A stretch of 36,875 nucleotides of DNA from Algoriphagus boseongensis (GTDB lineage Bacteria; Bacteroidota; Bacteroidia; Cytophagales; Cyclobacteriaceae), in contig NZ_SNYF01000010.1 of NCBI RefSeq assembly GCF_004362805.1, positions 115,696 through 152,570 on the forward strand, in the 5' to 3' direction. Both the position numbers and the translations under genes were made by a program. The stretch's first letter is position 1. The number at the start of each line of letters is the position of its first letter. The notes beneath the pieces were generated by a model. It ran no database searches. It saw only the letters and a program-made list of their open reading frames with translations, and was not told where the DNA came from. Below are positions 8,472 through 17,202 of the stretch, in pieces.

Positions 8472-8597
8472 CTGTAGGAGAAGGATTCGAACCTCCACGG
8501 AGTAGTTAGGCAAATTTACGAGCTCGCTAAAATGCTTTGTCCCAGACTCTCCACCCCCGAGACAGGAGGGCTTGTCTGCCAGTTTCAACATCCTACA
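8472..8597 (-). tRNA. Type II tRNA-like gene, copy 2 (anticodon GUC, 57-nt variable arm)
   Basis: Paralogue of the copy at 7935-8058. The first 47 nt differ at one D-loop base (T to C). The last 40 nt differ at two positions. Acceptor, D, anticodon and T arms are otherwise the same, including anticodon GUC and G73 (at 8472). The variable region (8553-8497) is 57 nt and mostly divergent, but keeps ACAAAGC near its start and GCCTAACT near its end. At the base of this arm, GGGG/CCCC of copy 1 becomes GGAG/CTCC: one G:C pair is replaced by A:U, a compensatory change that supports the stem. It has its own terminator and a promoter-like sequence upstream. CCA is not encoded. Confidence 0.7.
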
Positions 8598-8620
8598 GTA
8601 TGTGTGTTTTAAATCTTGCT

Positions 8621-8636
8621 ATCCACCTTTGTGGAT
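8621..8636 (-). promoter_or_regulatory. Leader hairpin upstream of tRNA-like copy 2
   Basis: ATCCAC and GTGGAT form a 6-bp stem with a 4-nt loop, ending 23 nt before the tRNA-like 5' end. Its sequence is unrelated to the hairpin before copy 1, but it occupies an equivalent place. Confidence 0.4.
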
Positions 8637-8649
8637 CAGATTGTTGATT

Positions 8650-8682
8650 CAAATATAGCACAAGGGAATCAGTTATTGCAAA
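8650..8682 (-). promoter_or_regulatory. Bacteroidota-type promoter for tRNA-like copy 2
   Basis: On the minus strand a TTTG -33 element (8682-8679) is followed after 21 nt by TATATTTG (8657-8650), matching the TAnnTTTG -7 consensus of Bacteroidota. Expected initiation near 8643 would give a leader of about 45 nt containing the hairpin at 8621-8636. Confidence 0.5.
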
Positions 8683-8886
8683 TAATTCAAATTATTTGGT
8701 AAAAATTTACATTATTTTTAAGGAAAACGATTGAATAATGACGTTTTGGAAAATAATTGAAGAATTTTACCCTTGATTTTAGGGATTTATTAACAGGATG
8801 GTTAAAAAATATATTTAATTCATTAAAAAGAGTGTTTTTATACGTTTTCGGTAAAGAATTAGATATTTTATTGCCTATTCTATAGT

Positions 8887-9921
8887 TTATTCATGCTTTA
8901 CGTAATTTTCCCATTTTTCTAAAACCCCTGAAAAATCAGCTGGTAATGGGGCCTCAAAGTACAATTTTGCCTTGGTCAAGGGGTGTATGAATCCAAGACT
9001 CATCGCATGAAGAGCTTGCCTTGGCATCAGATCAAAGCAGTTTTGAATAAAAGTCTTGTATTTGGCAAACTGGGTTCCTTTGCGGATTTTATCACCCCCA
9101 TACATGGCATCATTAAACAAGGGATGTCCCAAAAACTTCATATGGGCCCTAATCTGGTGAGTTCTTCCAGTTTCCAAATTGCATTGAATCAAAGACACAT
9201 AGCGAAGTCTTTTGATAACTTTCCAATGGGTCACCGCATGCTTCCCTTGACTTCCATCGGGAAATACATCCATGACTTTCCGGTCTTTGGCACTTCTCCC
9301 GACATTACCTATGATCGTCCCAGAATCTTGCTCCGGTTCACCCCAGACAAGCGCCAAATAGGTTCTGTCAATCGTATGATGGAAAAACTGTGCTGCCAAT
9401 GGAGTCATAGCCTCTTCCGTTTTTGCTATGACCAAAAGCCCTGAGGTATCCTTGTCGATTCGATGAACCAAGCCCGGCCTACCCACATTTCCTTTCATCT
9501 CGGGCAAATGCTGGAAATGGTAAACCAATGCATTGACCAAAGTACCCGTCCAATTTCCATGAGCAGGATGAACCACCATACCGGCTGGTTTATTGACTAC
9601 CAGGAGATCCTTATCCTCATAAATTATATCAAGGGGGATATTTTCAGGAATGACTTCTGTGTCTCGGGGCGGTTTTTCAAAGAGTACCCTGATTTCATCC
9701 AAAGGCTTGATCTTATAGTTGGATTTGGTCATTTGCCCATTGACCAAAATAGCCCCGGTATCTATCGCCTGCTGCACTTTATTTCGAGTAGCAAAGGCAA
9801 CTTTCTCGGTCAAAAATTTATCTATCCGAATAGGAGATTGTCCCTTGTCCACCAAAATCCGGTAGTGCTCGTACAATTCTAACTCGTCTTCTTCAAAGTC
9901 TTCCTCTGGGCGTTGGCTCAT
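8887..9921 (-). CDS. RluA/RluD-family pseudouridine synthase
   Basis: 344 residues from the ATG at 9921. An S4 RNA-binding domain (about residues 32-85) precedes the catalytic domain (about 95-310). The family motif HRIDKDTSG is at 153-161, with Asp156 as the expected catalytic nucleophile; the basic RTHQIRAH motif near the C-terminal part is also present. Family members isomerise uridines in rRNA; the RluD-like S4 plus catalytic layout suggests 23S rRNA helix 69 sites, but the exact target is inference. An upstream in-frame start at 9987 would add 22 residues unlike the family and overlap the divergent gene, so 9921 is preferred. A TATTTTTG element lies just before this start. The gene is divergent from the PLP enzyme. 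Confidence 0.9.
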   Translation of the reverse strand: MSQRPEEDFEEDELELYEHYRILVDKGQSPIRIDKFLTEKVAFATRNKVQQAIDTGAILVNGQMTKSNYKIKPLDEIRVLFEKPPRDTEVIPENIPLDIIYEDKDLLVVNKPAGMVVHPAHGNWTGTLVNALVYHFQHLPEMKGNVGRPGLVHRIDKDTSGLLVIAKTEEAMTPLAAQFFHHTIDRTYLALVWGEPEQDSGTIIGNVGRSAKDRKVMDVFPDGSQGKHAVTHWKVIKRLRYVSLIQCNLETGRTHQIRAHMKFLGHPLFNDAMYGGDKIRKGTQFAKYKTFIQNCFDLMPRQALHAMSLGFIHPLTKAKLYFEAPLPADFSGVLEKWENYVKHE

Positions 9922-9967
9922 TCCACAAAAATAGAAGGATGTGGCTAACTTTGGCGAAAGTTTGATC

Positions 9968-10885
9968 ATGCTTCTGCCTTCAACCACGGAAATTCAGTTT
10001 TTATCCCATCAGATTCTTCAAGAAAAGAAGGTTGAACTTGGTATTCTCCGTTTGGACAAAATCCATAATCAGGTATCCGGCAATAAATTTTTCAAGCTCA
10101 AATACAATCTCAAAGAAGCCAAAAGATTAGGAAAAAAAACCATCCTGACTTTTGGAGGAGCATATTCCAATCATATTTATGCCACGGCTGCAGCGGCAAA
10201 ACTAGCCGGATTGAATTCCATCGGGATTATTCGCGGAGATGGATTTGACGAAAATAATCCAACCTTAAGCTACGGAAGAAACCAGGGGATGAACCTGCAC
10301 TTTGTGGATAGAGAAAAATATAGAGCTAAAACTTCAAAACAATTTTTAGAAGAATTGAAGGGCATCTTTGGAGATTTTTACCTAATCCCTGAGGGAGGCA
10401 CAAATCATTTCGCAATCCAGGGCACAAAAGAAATTTTGACTTCCTCAACTCATGAGTCCACCCACATTTGTACATCAGTGGGTACTGGGGGAACATTTGT
10501 AGGATTGGCTACTAGTATCCGTTCTGGTCAAGAATTGCTTGGTTTCTCTTCCCTAAAAGGTGAATTCATTAGAGACGAAATTCAGGCCTTATTGAAAGAA
10601 TTTGAAATAAATCCTCAAGGAAAAATCGAATTGATAACTCAATATCATTTTGGAGGCTATGCGAAGTGGAAACCAGAATTGATCGAATTTTTACACTGGT
10701 TTCATTCGGAATTTGGGATCGCAATTGACCCAGTTTATACTGGAAAGATGGCTTATGGCATTTGGGAGCTTTTTAAAAAAGATTATTTCCCTCCTAACTC
10801 AAAAATCTTGATGATTCACACTGGAGGGCTTCAGGGGAATCTTGGTTTTGTTCAGAGAACTGGAATTGCTATTCCTTTAGGGTAA
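9968..10885 (+). CDS. PLP-dependent D-cysteine desulfhydrase / ACC deaminase-like enzyme
   Basis: 305 residues from the ATG at 9968. It is a fold-type II PLP enzyme: SGNKFFK (residues 37-43) carries the expected Schiff-base Lys40, followed by GGAYSNH (63-69) as the substrate and cofactor loop, and a Ser/Thr/Gly-rich phosphate loop CTSVGTGGTF. Members deaminate or desulfhydrate small amino acids such as D-cysteine or 1-aminocyclopropane-1-carboxylate; the substrate here cannot be assigned. A GTG at 9941 could add nine residues, but a TAACTTTG promoter-like element (9946-9953) lies inside that extension, favouring 9968. Its 3' end overlaps the convergent AlbA_2 gene by 17 bp. Confidence 0.85.
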   Translation: MLLPSTTEIQFLSHQILQEKKVELGILRLDKIHNQVSGNKFFKLKYNLKEAKRLGKKTILTFGGAYSNHIYATAAAAKLAGLNSIGIIRGDGFDENNPTLSYGRNQGMNLHFVDREKYRAKTSKQFLEELKGIFGDFYLIPEGGTNHFAIQGTKEILTSSTHESTHICTSVGTGGTFVGLATSIRSGQELLGFSSLKGEFIRDEIQALLKEFEINPQGKIELITQYHFGGYAKWKPELIEFLHWFHSEFGIAIDPVYTGKMAYGIWELFKKDYFPPNSKILMIHTGGLQGNLGFVQRTGIAIPLG

Positions 10886-11504
10886 AATAATCCTCCCCTT
10901 CTTGGGGGTGAATCCGGAGTACATTCGCTGTGACTAATCTAACCAAGGTTTTGGAAGCCAAAAATTTGGGGATTTGGGCTTTCTTGGAAAACTCTTTCAA
11001 GGTGATTTTTTCATTTTCCCCCAATAGTTTCATCAAAATCTCCTCCTTTCTCCCATAGGTGAAAACGGTGTCCCTAGGAGTTCGGCTTTTCTTCAAAATC
11101 TCCCAAACTTCTTTACTGGCTTGGACACTTCTGTCGCCCACTCGGATAAAGGCTTGATTTTTCTCTTTTTCCTTCAAAAAATGAGGTCGATCTTGGCTCA
11201 AAGGAATCCGAAATACGGCAACTCCTTTCTTCTCATTAAGCTTTAAAGTAAATACCTCGAAGGAAAGCTTGGGAAAAATCAGCTCCCGAATAGCTTTTTC
11301 CATTACAAAAATCTCCTCCTCGATGAATTTTTGCCCGCTGACTGTACCATCGTCATCAACCCCTATCAACAAATCCCCTCCTTCGGTATTGGCAAAAGCG
11401 ATGACCTCCCGAATGATTTTCTCCGGAAAGGAAGCCTTCTTTTTAAATTCTATACGAAGACCTTCGCCTTTTGAAGCTAAAGCTCTCACTTCTTGAAGAG
11501 TCAT
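10869..11504 (-). CDS. AlbA_2-domain (Schlafen-type) protein with C-terminal winged helix
   Basis: 211 residues from the ATG at 11504. The N-terminal part (about 15-125) has AlbA_2 hallmarks: E-x-K (IEFKKK), FANTEGGDLLIGVDDDG and a late FIRVGDRS. The C-terminal 60 residues look like a winged helix (ITLKEFSKKAQIPKFLASKTL). AlbA_2 domains occur in putative nucleic-acid-binding regulators and in some nucleases; no catalytic residues can be assigned. A TTG at 11525 directly abuts the uvrB stop and could start a form seven residues longer, which would couple translation to uvrB. It is likely co-transcribed with uvrB. No terminator is visible before the convergent gene. Confidence 0.75.
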   Translation of the reverse strand: MTLQEVRALASKGEGLRIEFKKKASFPEKIIREVIAFANTEGGDLLIGVDDDGTVSGQKFIEEEIFVMEKAIRELIFPKLSFEVFTLKLNEKKGVAVFRIPLSQDRPHFLKEKEKNQAFIRVGDRSVQASKEVWEILKKSRTPRDTVFTYGRKEEILMKLLGENEKITLKEFSKKAQIPKFLASKTLVRLVTANVLRIHPQEGEDYFTLKE

Positions 11505-11521
11505 TGAAAAAGATTTTAGTA

Positions 11522-13564
11522 TCAATTACCCAAACCTCGATTGAGGTCTTCGAGTCTTTTCTTTTGGGCCTGCCATTCGTCACGAAGCCTAGCTGCTTCC
11601 ATGAAATTCAACTCTTTGGCGGCCTTTTCCATTTGCTTTTGAGTCTGCAAAATCAGCTTTTCGAGTTTGTCTTTACTCAAATATTGAACCACCGGATCAG
11701 CTGCCATTTGCGCTTCTCCAGGCATAGGCTCAGCATAAACTTTCGCATTTTTCTTGCTGTCTGCCACCTTGGTTTGACCCATGATTTTATCTCGAGATTT
11801 GATCACGGTTTTCGGGGTGATTCCATTTTTCTCGTTATAGGCTAGTTGAAGAGCCCTTCTTCGCTTGGTTTCATCGATGGCAGATTGCATGGAATCTGTG
11901 ATTTTATCCGCATACATGATCACCCTGCCTTCAGAATTTCTTGCAGCACGGCCGATTGTCTGCACCAAAGACCTTTCATTTCTCAAGAAACCTTCCTTAT
12001 CTGCATCCAAAATCGCAACCAATGAAACCTCAGGTAAGTCCAATCCTTCCCTGAGCAAATTCACTCCCACCAAAACGTCAAAAATCCCAAGCCTCAGCTC
12101 ACGAAGGATTTCCACTCGATCAAGGGTTTTTACTTCCGAATGGATATATCTCGACTTGACTCCTGCCCGCTCCAAAAACTTTTGAAGCTCTTCAGCCATC
12201 CTTTTAGTCAAGGTGGTCACCAAGACTCGAGCATCGGTTTTGATAGTTTGGTCTATTTCTTCCAGCAAATCATCGATCTGATTCTGACTAGGTCGAACTT
12301 CTATAGTTGGATCTAACAATCCCGTAGGTCGGATGATTTGCTCTACAACGACACCTTCAGTAAGAGCGAGCTCATAATCAGCTGGAGTCGCGGAGACATA
12401 AATTACCTGATTGGCCAGCTCTTCGAATTCATCAAATTTTAAGGGTCTGTTGTCCAAAGCAGAAGGCAAACGGAAGCCGTAATCCACCAAGTTGACTTTT
12501 CTGGATCGGTCCCCACCCCACATGGCCCTAACTTGAGGGACTGTCACGTGACTTTCATCAATCACCAAAAGGTAATCATCGGGGAAATAATCCAACAAGC
12601 AGAATGGTCTTGCTCCTGCCTGTCTCCGATCAAAGTATCTGGAATAATTTTCCACACCTGAACAATAGCCTAGCTCCCGGATCATTTCCAAATCAAACTC
12701 GGTTCGCTCCTGAAGTCTTTTTGCCTCCAAAAATTTCCCTTCTTTTTCAAAGAAATTAACCTGAGCTACCATGTCATCCTGAATTTCATGGATGGCAGTT
12801 TGGATAGTGTCTCTTCCCGTTACAAATAGGTTTGCGGGGAAAATAGAAATGATCTTTTCATCAGAAAGTTTCTTTCCGGTGCTTGGCTCTATCCGTTGTA
12901 TCGCTTCAATTTCATCCCCCCAGAAAAATATTCTGTAAGCAAAATCTGCATAGGCCACGAAAATATCTACGGTATCTCCTTTAACTCTGAAAGTACCATG
13001 AGTCAAATCTTGTTGAGTTCGGCTGTAGAGAATATCTACCAATTTAAAAAGCAGCTGATTCCTGGGAATACGGTCTCCTTCCTGCAATCGGACTACATTT
13101 TTTCCAAACTCCTCTGGATTTCCAATACCATAAATACAGGAAACAGAGGCCACCACAATCACGTCCCGTCTTCCTGAAAGCAAGGAAGAAGTAGCGCTTA
13201 ATCGAAGCTTTTCAATTTCATCATTGATGCTGAGATCCTTTTCGATATAGGTCCCAGAACTGGGAATGAAAGCTTCTGGCTGGTAATAGTCATAGTAGGA
13301 AATAAAGTACTCGACTGCATTTTCAGGGAAAAACTGCTTAAACTCCCCGTACAGCTGGGCTGCAAGGGTTTTGTTATGGCTTAAAACCAGTGTAGGTCTT
13401 TGGGTTTGTTGAATGACATTCGCAATGGTAAATGTTTTTCCTGAACCCGTAACACCTAAAAGCACCTGAGCCGAATCCCCGGACTCTACCCCTTCAGCCA
13501 ACTGTTTGATGGCTTGGGGCTGATCCCCTGTGGGCTGATAATCTGAGGTCAGTCTAAACTCCAT
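11522..13564 (-). CDS. uvrB: Excinuclease ABC subunit UvrB
   Basis: 680 residues, the usual length. UvrB is the damage-verifying helicase-like subunit of nucleotide excision repair; it receives DNA from UvrA and recruits UvrC. Seen: Walker A GVTGSGKT (37-44); the YYDYYQPEA segment of the beta-hairpin that probes damage; DESH (about 340); superfamily 2 motifs [14 protein letters not shown] and QTIGRAARN; and a C-terminal UVR motif (about 630-670) ending EAARLRDEW that contacts UvrC. It lies downstream of the DUF4105 gene (59-bp gap) on the same strand, with an AlbA_2 gene directly after it. I see no LexA-type box. Confidence 0.98.
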   Translation of the reverse strand: MEFRLTSDYQPTGDQPQAIKQLAEGVESGDSAQVLLGVTGSGKTFTIANVIQQTQRPTLVLSHNKTLAAQLYGEFKQFFPENAVEYFISYYDYYQPEAFIPSSGTYIEKDLSINDEIEKLRLSATSSLLSGRRDVIVVASVSCIYGIGNPEEFGKNVVRLQEGDRIPRNQLLFKLVDILYSRTQQDLTHGTFRVKGDTVDIFVAYADFAYRIFFWGDEIEAIQRIEPSTGKKLSDEKIISIFPANLFVTGRDTIQTAIHEIQDDMVAQVNFFEKEGKFLEAKRLQERTEFDLEMIRELGYCSGVENYSRYFDRRQAGARPFCLLDYFPDDYLLVIDESHVTVPQVRAMWGGDRSRKVNLVDYGFRLPSALDNRPLKFDEFEELANQVIYVSATPADYELALTEGVVVEQIIRPTGLLDPTIEVRPSQNQIDDLLEEIDQTIKTDARVLVTTLTKRMAEELQKFLERAGVKSRYIHSEVKTLDRVEILRELRLGIFDVLVGVNLLREGLDLPEVSLVAILDADKEGFLRNERSLVQTIGRAARNSEGRVIMYADKITDSMQSAIDETKRRRALQLAYNEKNGITPKTVIKSRDKIMGQTKVADSKKNAKVYAEPMPGEAQMAADPVVQYLSKDKLEKLILQTQKQMEKAAKELNFMEAARLRDEWQAQKKRLEDLNRGLGN

Positions 13565-13623
13565 AACTTATTCCCAACACCGTTTCACCAGTAAAAGGTT
13601 TGCAAAACCAGAATTTTAATGCT

Positions 13624-14820
13624 TTACGCAATCCTGTCCTTGTTGTAATACAAATAATTACAACGGAGCAAAATCACCAAAAAAAGCGGAATCAAGGAAG
13701 GATGAAAGGATTGAATTCCTACAATCCAAATGAGCAAAGCCAGTACCGTTCCAATCAAGGCTGCCAAAAGATATTTCGAAACCCAAGGCTTGCCTGGATT
13801 TTTCCAAAGTCCCCATGCCAAAGCCAAATGTCCGGGGAATGCCCAAAGGATATTCCAATTGTATTTAGTGGCTGAGTGATCTGTGAAAAACCACAAAAAC
13901 ACGATTAATACGCCCAGTAAGCCCAAGATTGTAAAAAGGGTAATGTCCAAACCTTTAAACAAGCGGCCTTTTTTGTGACCGATGAAAGTAAGAAGGGCCA
14001 CGAATACCGCGAAAACCCAAAATAGCAAATAGGGATTGAGCAAACCGTAACTCGAGTCTTCCTCCGGGTATTCTAAAATCACCCGCGTCTCCTTCACCAA
14101 AGGCCGGGTTGGACCATCTCCTTCTACTGTGGCTCGGGCAAAAGCCTGCTCCATGTATTCAGGCAGATATTGAGCCTCGTATGGGCTGGCATTTCTGTCA
14201 ATAACAGCTCCTAGGGCTAAATCGATTCCCAAATCCGCCCAAGGCAAAGGATAAACATATTCGTCAATTAGATCCCGGAAAGTTTTCTCCTGAGGTTCTG
14301 AGGGATCATTCCAAATCAACTGCTTCCCAATCGCGATTTCAAAGGCATCCCTAATTTTGGTCGCGCAATTATTGAAAAAGAAATCATACTTATAAAATCT
14401 CCTCGCCGGATCGTATTGTGCTTGAAGATGCTGGACCAAAAAGTCTTTTTGCTCTCCTGTAAGATCCAAAACCTGCTCACGCACTCCCCGCTTAAAGTAA
14501 TCGTACTCGATGATAAACTGATCGTAAGTGGTCACGCTCAGCATATAGTTGAGTTTCCCAGTTGCAAACTTTCCGTAAAAATTGGGAGTATTGAAATCAA
14601 AAGTGCCAAAATTGAATACCAGATCCCTTCCCTGCGAACCGATTTCACGCACCCGAATGGCGCTATGCCCAAAACTGGAATACAACTCTTTTCCCGGATC
14701 GCAGGTCAATAAACTGACTTCGTAGACTTGGGCCTGCACAGGAGCTAAACTAATGATAATCAGTAAAAAAAATAAGACTATGCTTTTATTTTTCAGGAAG
14801 ATTTTTTTTAACTTAAACAT
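13624..14820 (-). CDS. DUF4105 (Lnb N-terminal periplasmic domain) membrane protein
   Basis: 398 residues. A signal peptide or first helix (about 12-30, ending PVQAQ) precedes a DUF4105 domain with FGHSAIR (His52) and NNCATKIRD (Cys152), which suggests an NlpC/P60-like Cys-His arrangement. The last 150 residues hold about four transmembrane helices. The family is common in Bacteroidota and was named from similarity to an N-terminal domain of lacto-N-biosidase-associated proteins; enzymatic activity is not established. The start codon is only 20 bp from that of the divergent T9SS protein, so the two promoters must overlap the opposing genes. Probably co-transcribed with uvrB. Confidence 0.85.
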   Translation of the reverse strand: MFKLKKIFLKNKSIVLFFLLIIISLAPVQAQVYEVSLLTCDPGKELYSSFGHSAIRVREIGSQGRDLVFNFGTFDFNTPNFYGKFATGKLNYMLSVTTYDQFIIEYDYFKRGVREQVLDLTGEQKDFLVQHLQAQYDPARRFYKYDFFFNNCATKIRDAFEIAIGKQLIWNDPSEPQEKTFRDLIDEYVYPLPWADLGIDLALGAVIDRNASPYEAQYLPEYMEQAFARATVEGDGPTRPLVKETRVILEYPEEDSSYGLLNPYLLFWVFAVFVALLTFIGHKKGRLFKGLDITLFTILGLLGVLIVFLWFFTDHSATKYNWNILWAFPGHLALAWGLWKNPGKPWVSKYLLAALIGTVLALLIWIVGIQSFHPSLIPLFLVILLRCNYLYYNKDRIA

Positions 14821-14840
14821 ACTTTTTAACTACTTTTTAT

Positions 14841-17147
14841 ATGGATGCTTTTTGGTTTATACCATCCAAGTTGTCTTCAATAATCTGCCGAATATACAGG
14901 TTATTCCTCGCAGTTGTTGGCATGATTTTCTTCTATTCTGGAGGGGTTTGTCAGGAAATCAATTCCTACAAAACTATCGTTTCTGGAGACTTTCCCAATC
15001 CTGCAATCTGGGTAGTATGGAATGGTTCAACTTGGAATCCCGCATCCAGCAAACCCAATTCCACCAATGATATTTACATAGACCAAACTCATACGCTAAG
15101 ATTAGTCGCTAACGAAGAGGTCAAAAGTGTCTTTATCAACGCGGAAACTGGAGCTGGCCAAAAACTAAATCTAAATAACTTTAATCTAAACATTTACGGT
15201 ACTCTAAATGCCTTTTCTGGTCCTGCACCGGGCACTCCAGATAATGCCTGGAATAGCCAGAACTGGATCGGAAATTCCATTTCCAGCAGAATAACCTTTA
15301 AAGGAGATTCCAGAGTAATCATCAGAAAATCCAGTTGGAGTGCCCAAACCACTCAAAGCCGTTTTTCGGTAATTTTTGAAGCCAACCCAGGTGAAACTTT
15401 TACCCTAGAAGCGCCACTAAAGGCACTTTCTTTCACAGTAAGAAGTGGAATACTTTTTCAGAAAATAGATACCAGCGTCATTCCAAATGCCTGTTTTACG
15501 CTATCATTTAATACAGAAACAACCGTTTATGGAATTGGTCCTTTCGGGAATATGAGCATTGAAGACGGGGCCACATTTATATCCGAGTGTAATGCAAATA
15601 TTCTAAACCGATCGACTAGCGGTTCGATCAGTGCCTTAAACTTTGACTTGCAGAATGGAGGAACTTTAATTCTTGAGGGAAATGCACCAAAAATCGAGGC
15701 CGCAAACTTTCAACTCAATGGAAATCTAATTTTCAGGGGAGGTACCTCACCAAAATCCTATTTAGGCAGTTCTTATCCAGATGCCGCTACACCTCAGGCA
15801 GCAAAAAACATAGAACTTCAAGGAAATCAGAACCTAACTCTTCCCAACACCTTGTTCTTATTTGGCGACTTGATCAAGTCTGGCTCGGGTAACTTTATCA
15901 CCAATTCAACACATCTAATTCTAGCTGGATCTTCCAATCAAGAAATCAAAGGATTCTCACTTTCCATTCAGGATCTTACCCTTTCGAAAACTGGAGGAAT
16001 ATTTTTCCCAAAAAATGATTTAACCATAACCAGGAGCTTAACCCTCACACAAGGAAGAATTGATTTCGAAGGGAAAAACCTGATTTTTAACACTTCGGGT
16101 TTAGGCAACTATTCCTTTACCGGGGGAAGTTGGAAAAACATGGGATTACTTACTTTATCAAACCTACCGGCTGTCTTAACTAGCAGTAATTCCACTTTCC
16201 CCTTTGAAGACAGCAAAAATGGAGGAATTCGAAAGGTCCAACTGCTCGGAAATTCTCCAGGAGGGAGCCTGAATATTAGTTTTACGGAATTCAAAGGTGC
16301 TGATTTCGACCCCGGGTTTGACGACTCGGACGGAAGTCCAATCCTATATCGGCTTTTCAGCTTCTTCCAATTTTCAGGCTCCAATCTTAACTCCACTCCC
16401 ATTGAACTGAGAATTTCAGCTGATAAATTGATCGTGGACAATGTGGACGATTTAAGAATTGTCTGTACAGGATACCCAGCCCCAGGGACACATATTCCGG
16501 GGACTGATCCAGTCAATCTTTGGGCGATTCGAAGTTTGAAATGGGAGGACTTGGCTGGAAAAAATTTCACCGTAGGTAGTTACCGAGTGCTAAGCATTTT
16601 ACCTGTGATCTGGTTAAGTGAAAAAGCAGAAACAAAGCCTCAGGGAAATTTGATTTCTTGGACTCTCGCTTCAGAGAAAGACAATTTACTCTTCGAAATT
16701 TACAGAAGTGAGGATTGGGAAAAAGGCTGGGAAAAAGTTGGGACTATTCCTTCAAAAGGAAATTCCTCAACAAAGGTAGATTATGAGTTTTTAGATCAAA
16801 CATCAGATATTTTTAGATCCTATTTTTATCAGATTCGGCAATTTGACCTTTTAGGAGAATCTTGGAGTAAAGTCCTCAGTACTGAACCTTTGAAAAAATG
16901 GGAGAAGCCTCATCTACTAATTTTCCCAAATCCCTATTCTAGTGGAAAACTCAGACTCGAATTCCCCAGAACAAATGACCAATATGCTTGGGTAAGTATT
17001 CAAAATTCATCAGGAAAAAGCTTATTCAATGGGCCATTAGATGAAAACACGATTTCGGATTTCATAGAACCACTCAGTCCAGGAATCTACTTTATCACCA
17101 TTATTTCAGGTTCAAATCAGTATTCCGGCAAATTGATCAAAAAGTAA
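14841..17147 (+). CDS. T9SS-sorted secreted protein with beta-helix-like passenger
   Basis: 768 residues. The N-terminus has a hydrophobic segment (about 20-37) that acts as a signal peptide. The body (about 40-570) is rich in Asn, Ser, Gly and short beta strands with repeated LxLxGN-type turns, like a beta-helix. A spacer starting PVIWLSEKAE resembles that of the surface protein at 2-3454. The C-terminus has FPNPYSSGKLRLEF and ends KLIKK, a T9SS type A sorting domain. Export to the cell surface is expected; the function of the passenger is unknown. The first ATG (14841) gives a long polar extension before the hydrophobic segment; an internal ATG at 14922 would leave too short a signal. A T run after the stop may be a weak terminator. 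Confidence 0.85.
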   Translation: MDAFWFIPSKLSSIICRIYRLFLAVVGMIFFYSGGVCQEINSYKTIVSGDFPNPAIWVVWNGSTWNPASSKPNSTNDIYIDQTHTLRLVANEEVKSVFINAETGAGQKLNLNNFNLNIYGTLNAFSGPAPGTPDNAWNSQNWIGNSISSRITFKGDSRVIIRKSSWSAQTTQSRFSVIFEANPGETFTLEAPLKALSFTVRSGILFQKIDTSVIPNACFTLSFNTETTVYGIGPFGNMSIEDGATFISECNANILNRSTSGSISALNFDLQNGGTLILEGNAPKIEAANFQLNGNLIFRGGTSPKSYLGSSYPDAATPQAAKNIELQGNQNLTLPNTLFLFGDLIKSGSGNFITNSTHLILAGSSNQEIKGFSLSIQDLTLSKTGGIFFPKNDLTITRSLTLTQGRIDFEGKNLIFNTSGLGNYSFTGGSWKNMGLLTLSNLPAVLTSSNSTFPFEDSKNGGIRKVQLLGNSPGGSLNISFTEFKGADFDPGFDDSDGSPILYRLFSFFQFSGSNLNSTPIELRISADKLIVDNVDDLRIVCTGYPAPGTHIPGTDPVNLWAIRSLKWEDLAGKNFTVGSYRVLSILPVIWLSEKAETKPQGNLISWTLASEKDNLLFEIYRSEDWEKGWEKVGTIPSKGNSSTKVDYEFLDQTSDIFRSYFYQIRQFDLLGESWSKVLSTEPLKKWEKPHLLIFPNPYSSGKLRLEFPRTNDQYAWVSIQNSSGKSLFNGPLDENTISDFIEPLSPGIYFITIISGSNQYSGKLIKK

Positions 17148-17202
17148 AAGCAGTTCCTTCGCTCTTTTTTTTAACTTACTCCTTAAACAATACTCCCAAC
17201 CT

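Larger units (their letters stand above)
7844..8886. other. AT-rich 1-kb region without protein genes, carrying two tRNA-like genes
   Basis: No convincing protein-coding frame lies here. The content is two tRNA-like genes on the minus strand (7935-8058 and 8472-8597), a terminator after each, leader hairpins (8088-8107, 8621-8636), a larger inverted repeat (8122-8157) and a candidate promoter for the right-hand copy. The stretches 8200-8400 and 8690-8880 are very AT-rich, and I recognise nothing further in them. Confidence 0.8.

Noticed and set aside
7935..8597. tRNA-Sec or tmRNA as an explanation of the long variable arm
   Set aside because: The anticodon is GUC, not UCA, the D arm is 3 bp of Leu type, and there is no tag-peptide frame or tmRNA-like pseudoknot region.
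7844..8886. CRISPR array or mobile element remnant
   Set aside because: Only two related units 537 bp apart, no regular spacers, no transposase or terminal repeats; both units fold as tRNA-like RNAs.
17148..17172. Terminator after the second T9SS protein
   Set aside because: A T run is present, but only a weak, bulged stem can be drawn.
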